The notes beneath the pieces are model-generated. The model ran no database searches. It saw only the letters and a program-made list of their open reading frames with translations, and was not told the DNA's origin. Below, one piece after another: positions 10,548 to 11,999 of a DNA stretch of 11,999 nucleotides. The DNA comes from Candidatus Woesearchaeota archaeon. GTDB taxonomy: Archaea; Nanobdellota; Nanobdellia; Woesearchaeales; GW2011-AR4. The translations under genes were made by a program, and so were the position numbers. The stretch is from assembly GCA_016185865.1 (NCBI GenBank), contig JACPMU010000050.1, positions 1 through 11,999 of the forward strand, given 5' to 3'. Each line of letters starts with the position of its first letter. Positions within the stretch are counted from its first letter, which is position 1.

Positions 10548-11630
10548 ATCAAATCAAGGCTTTATCCTAAATTATTCTTTTCCGCGCTCTTTTTAGCAAT
10601 CTTGCTGCTTGCCTTCTACATAACAAGGCCTTTTCTGCCTGCGCTTTTTACAGGCGCAATCATAGCCTATCTGGCATACCCATTGTATGAGAAAACATTA
10701 AGGCGCATCAGGAAAAGGCATATCGCTGCATTTATTGTCGCAATATTCATAGTTCTTCTCTTCACACTGCCGTTTGTCCTGATTCTTGGCGCTGTTTCAA
10801 AAGAAGCATATGACACATACATAACGCTAAGCAAGCATAACCTTGGAACTAATTTCATGAAAATAGTGTGCAAGGACGAAAGCTGGCTGTCGTGCAGGTT
10901 CATAAGGTCGTTTGTCGGCTTTTTGCCGGAAGAGGACCTTGATTACTACCTTCAGTCCACAATTGAAAATATAACGGGCTTTATCATAAATAATGCCACG
11001 AAGTTTGTCGCGGCAATCCCCTCAATTCTGCTTAACTTCTTTGTAATGATTTTTGTTGTTTACTATCTGCTTAAAGACGGCGAAGCAATAGGAAAGAGGA
11101 TAAAAAACATACTGCCCCTGAAAGAGTCCCACAAGCAGCACGTGCTTGACAAATTCAAGGAAGTCACATCAGCGGTATTCTACGGCAACATCTCAACAGC
11201 GCTTATGCAGGGCATTCTTGGAGGCATTGGATTCTGGATACTTGGAATTCCGTCGCCGATTTTATGGGGGTTTGTGATGACTCTGTTCGCATTAGTTCCT
11301 TATTTTGGCACAGCAATTGTGTGGCTGCCTGCTGCATTAAACCTCATATTCATAGGCTATCTTCAGAATGACAGCCCGTCCACAATTAGGGGCGTGATTC
11401 TGGTTGCTTACGGGGTACTGGTAATAAGCAGCATCGACAACATTGTAAAGCCGAAACTGATAGGCGCAAAGGGAAAAGTGCATCCTGTCTTGGTGCTTCT
11501 TGGGGTCTTAGGCGGATTAAGCCTGTTCGGGTTTATCGGCTTGATTCTGGGGCCTGTTATGCTCGCGCTCCTGATGACCTTTGTTGGCATATATGAAGAG
11601 GAAAAAGCAGAGCTCGAGAAGTATTTTTGA
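10548..11630 (+). CDS. AI-2E family transporter (PerM/YdiK-like), start codon uncertain
   Basis: Multi-pass membrane protein of about 350 aa with the AI-2E (UPF0118) layout: N-terminal helices, a central soluble insert with helices (SKEAYDTYITLSKHN to EEDLDYYLQS), a helix and the YYLLKDGE motif, then a C-terminal helix bundle with DNIVKPKLIG and HPVLVLLGVLGG. Family members export or exchange small molecules or ions; the substrate here is unknown. The first usual start is TTG 10602, but that cuts the first membrane helix. The frame stays open upstream and encodes KSRLYPKLFFSALFLAILLL, a typical N-terminus. AGGTGA (10538-10543) and a TATA box fit initiation at ATC 10548. The stop is 4 nt before deoA. 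Confidence 0.88.
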   Translation: MKSRLYPKLFFSALFLAILLLAFYITRPFLPALFTGAIIAYLAYPLYEKTLRRIRKRHIAAFIVAIFIVLLFTLPFVLILGAVSKEAYDTYITLSKHNLGTNFMKIVCKDESWLSCRFIRSFVGFLPEEDLDYYLQSTIENITGFIINNATKFVAAIPSILLNFFVMIFVVYYLLKDGEAIGKRIKNILPLKESHKQHVLDKFKEVTSAVFYGNISTALMQGILGGIGFWILGIPSPILWGFVMTLFALVPYFGTAIVWLPAALNLIFIGYLQNDSPSTIRGVILVAYGVLVISSIDNIVKPKLIGAKGKVHPVLVLLGVLGGLSLFGFIGLILGPVMLALLMTFVGIYEEEKAELEKYF

Positions 11631-11634
11631 CAAA

Positions 11635-11999
11635 ATGAAGCTTAAGATCAAGGACATAGACATCGCAAGCGGCGGCCCCCTGATTTCTGTCATGAACCAT
11701 AAGGATGCTGCAATGCTTGACCTGCATGTGATGGACAGGATAAAAATAAAAAAGAGAAATAAAACAGAAACAGTTGTTGTTGACATAGCGCAGAGCAGCA
11801 AGGTGGTGCCAAAAGGAAGAATTGGAGTTTTTGAGGAAGTCATCAATTCCCTGAATTTAAAAAATAATGATGCTGTTGACATTGAAATTGCCCGCAAGCC
11901 GCTCTCCATTGACTACATAAAGAAAAAACTTGACGGGCAGAGGCTGAGCAGGAAGGAAATCGGCCAGATAGTGTGGGACATTGTGCACAACAAGCTAAG
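11635..11999 (+). CDS. deoA: AMP phosphorylase, N-terminal part (cut by window end)
   Basis: Open frame from ATG 11635 to the end of the window without a stop, 121 codons seen. The start MKLKIKDIDIASGGPLISV, the domain VVVDIAQSSKVVPKGRIGVF, and DYIKKKLDGQRLSRKEIGQI match the N-terminal and early helical regions of archaeal AMP phosphorylase, a thymidine-phosphorylase relative with an extra N-terminal domain. The enzyme converts AMP and phosphate to adenine and ribose 1,5-bisphosphate. In many archaea this feeds ribose-1,5-bisphosphate isomerase and type III RuBisCO, neither of which is in the window. Catalytic residues lie beyond the window. The full protein is usually about 500 aa. Confidence 0.88.
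   Translation, partial: MKLKIKDIDIASGGPLISVMNHKDAAMLDLHVMDRIKIKKRNKTETVVVDIAQSSKVVPKGRIGVFEEVINSLNLKNNDAVDIEIARKPLSIDYIKKKLDGQRLSRKEIGQIVWDIVHNKL

Noticed and set aside
1..11999. CRISPR array, insertion sequence or transposase
   Set aside because: No regularly spaced direct repeats and no transposase-like frame were found; the inverted repeats differ from each other and do not flank a gene as terminal repeats.

Overview
The window looks archaeal, most plausibly from a small-genome DPANN-type lineage; the phylum is inference. The evidence is: TATA boxes centred about 26 bp upstream of many start codons, implying leaderless mRNAs; tRNA genes interrupted by small introns with bulge-helix-bulge (BHB) splice sites; the N-terminus of archaeal AMP phosphorylase; and many short, tightly packed genes for small membrane or secreted proteins. 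Composition is moderately AT-rich. The HNH cassette near 7 kb looks more AT-rich than its neighbours.

Layout. Positions 1-240 (minus) hold a tRNA-like 5' portion, possibly Pro(CGG), followed by a run of perfect hairpins. Positions 282-1463 (minus) form an overlapping operon of a four-helix membrane protein, a 59-aa membrane protein and a MarC-family protein. Positions 1567-3298 (minus) form a second unit: an intron-bearing tRNA-Arg(TCG), then only 9 nt later a helical-repeat protein, a small membrane protein and a membrane-anchored trypsin-like protease. Positions 3443-4815 (minus) encode a secreted, membrane-anchored protein whose C-terminal domain is out of frame. Positions 4914-6537 (plus) carry three tandem genes that are diverged paralogues of a family I do not recognise.

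Positions 6620-6907 hold tRNA-Leu(TAA) with three introns and tRNA-Thr(GGT) with two, 7 nt apart. They are followed by an HNH nuclease gene and a 57-aa membrane microprotein. Positions 7761-9156 contain two convergent lipoprotein genes. Positions 9246-10373 contain two membrane-tethered CBS-pair proteins separated by a strongly structured leader. Positions 10421-10510 are tRNA-Val(GAC) with one intron. Positions 10548-11999 contain an AI-2E-family transporter and the start of AMP phosphorylase (deoA), cut by the window end.

The most interesting signals are the unusually intron-rich tRNA set and the three-gene paralogue cassette. In the tRNA set, three of four complete genes share a T-loop intron at 59/60 with the same BHB geometry; some promoters are placed for leaderless tRNA transcription; and one gene shows C33 and another G55. 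The intergenic spacers also repeatedly carry paired perfect hairpins. All calls are by eye, with no database search.
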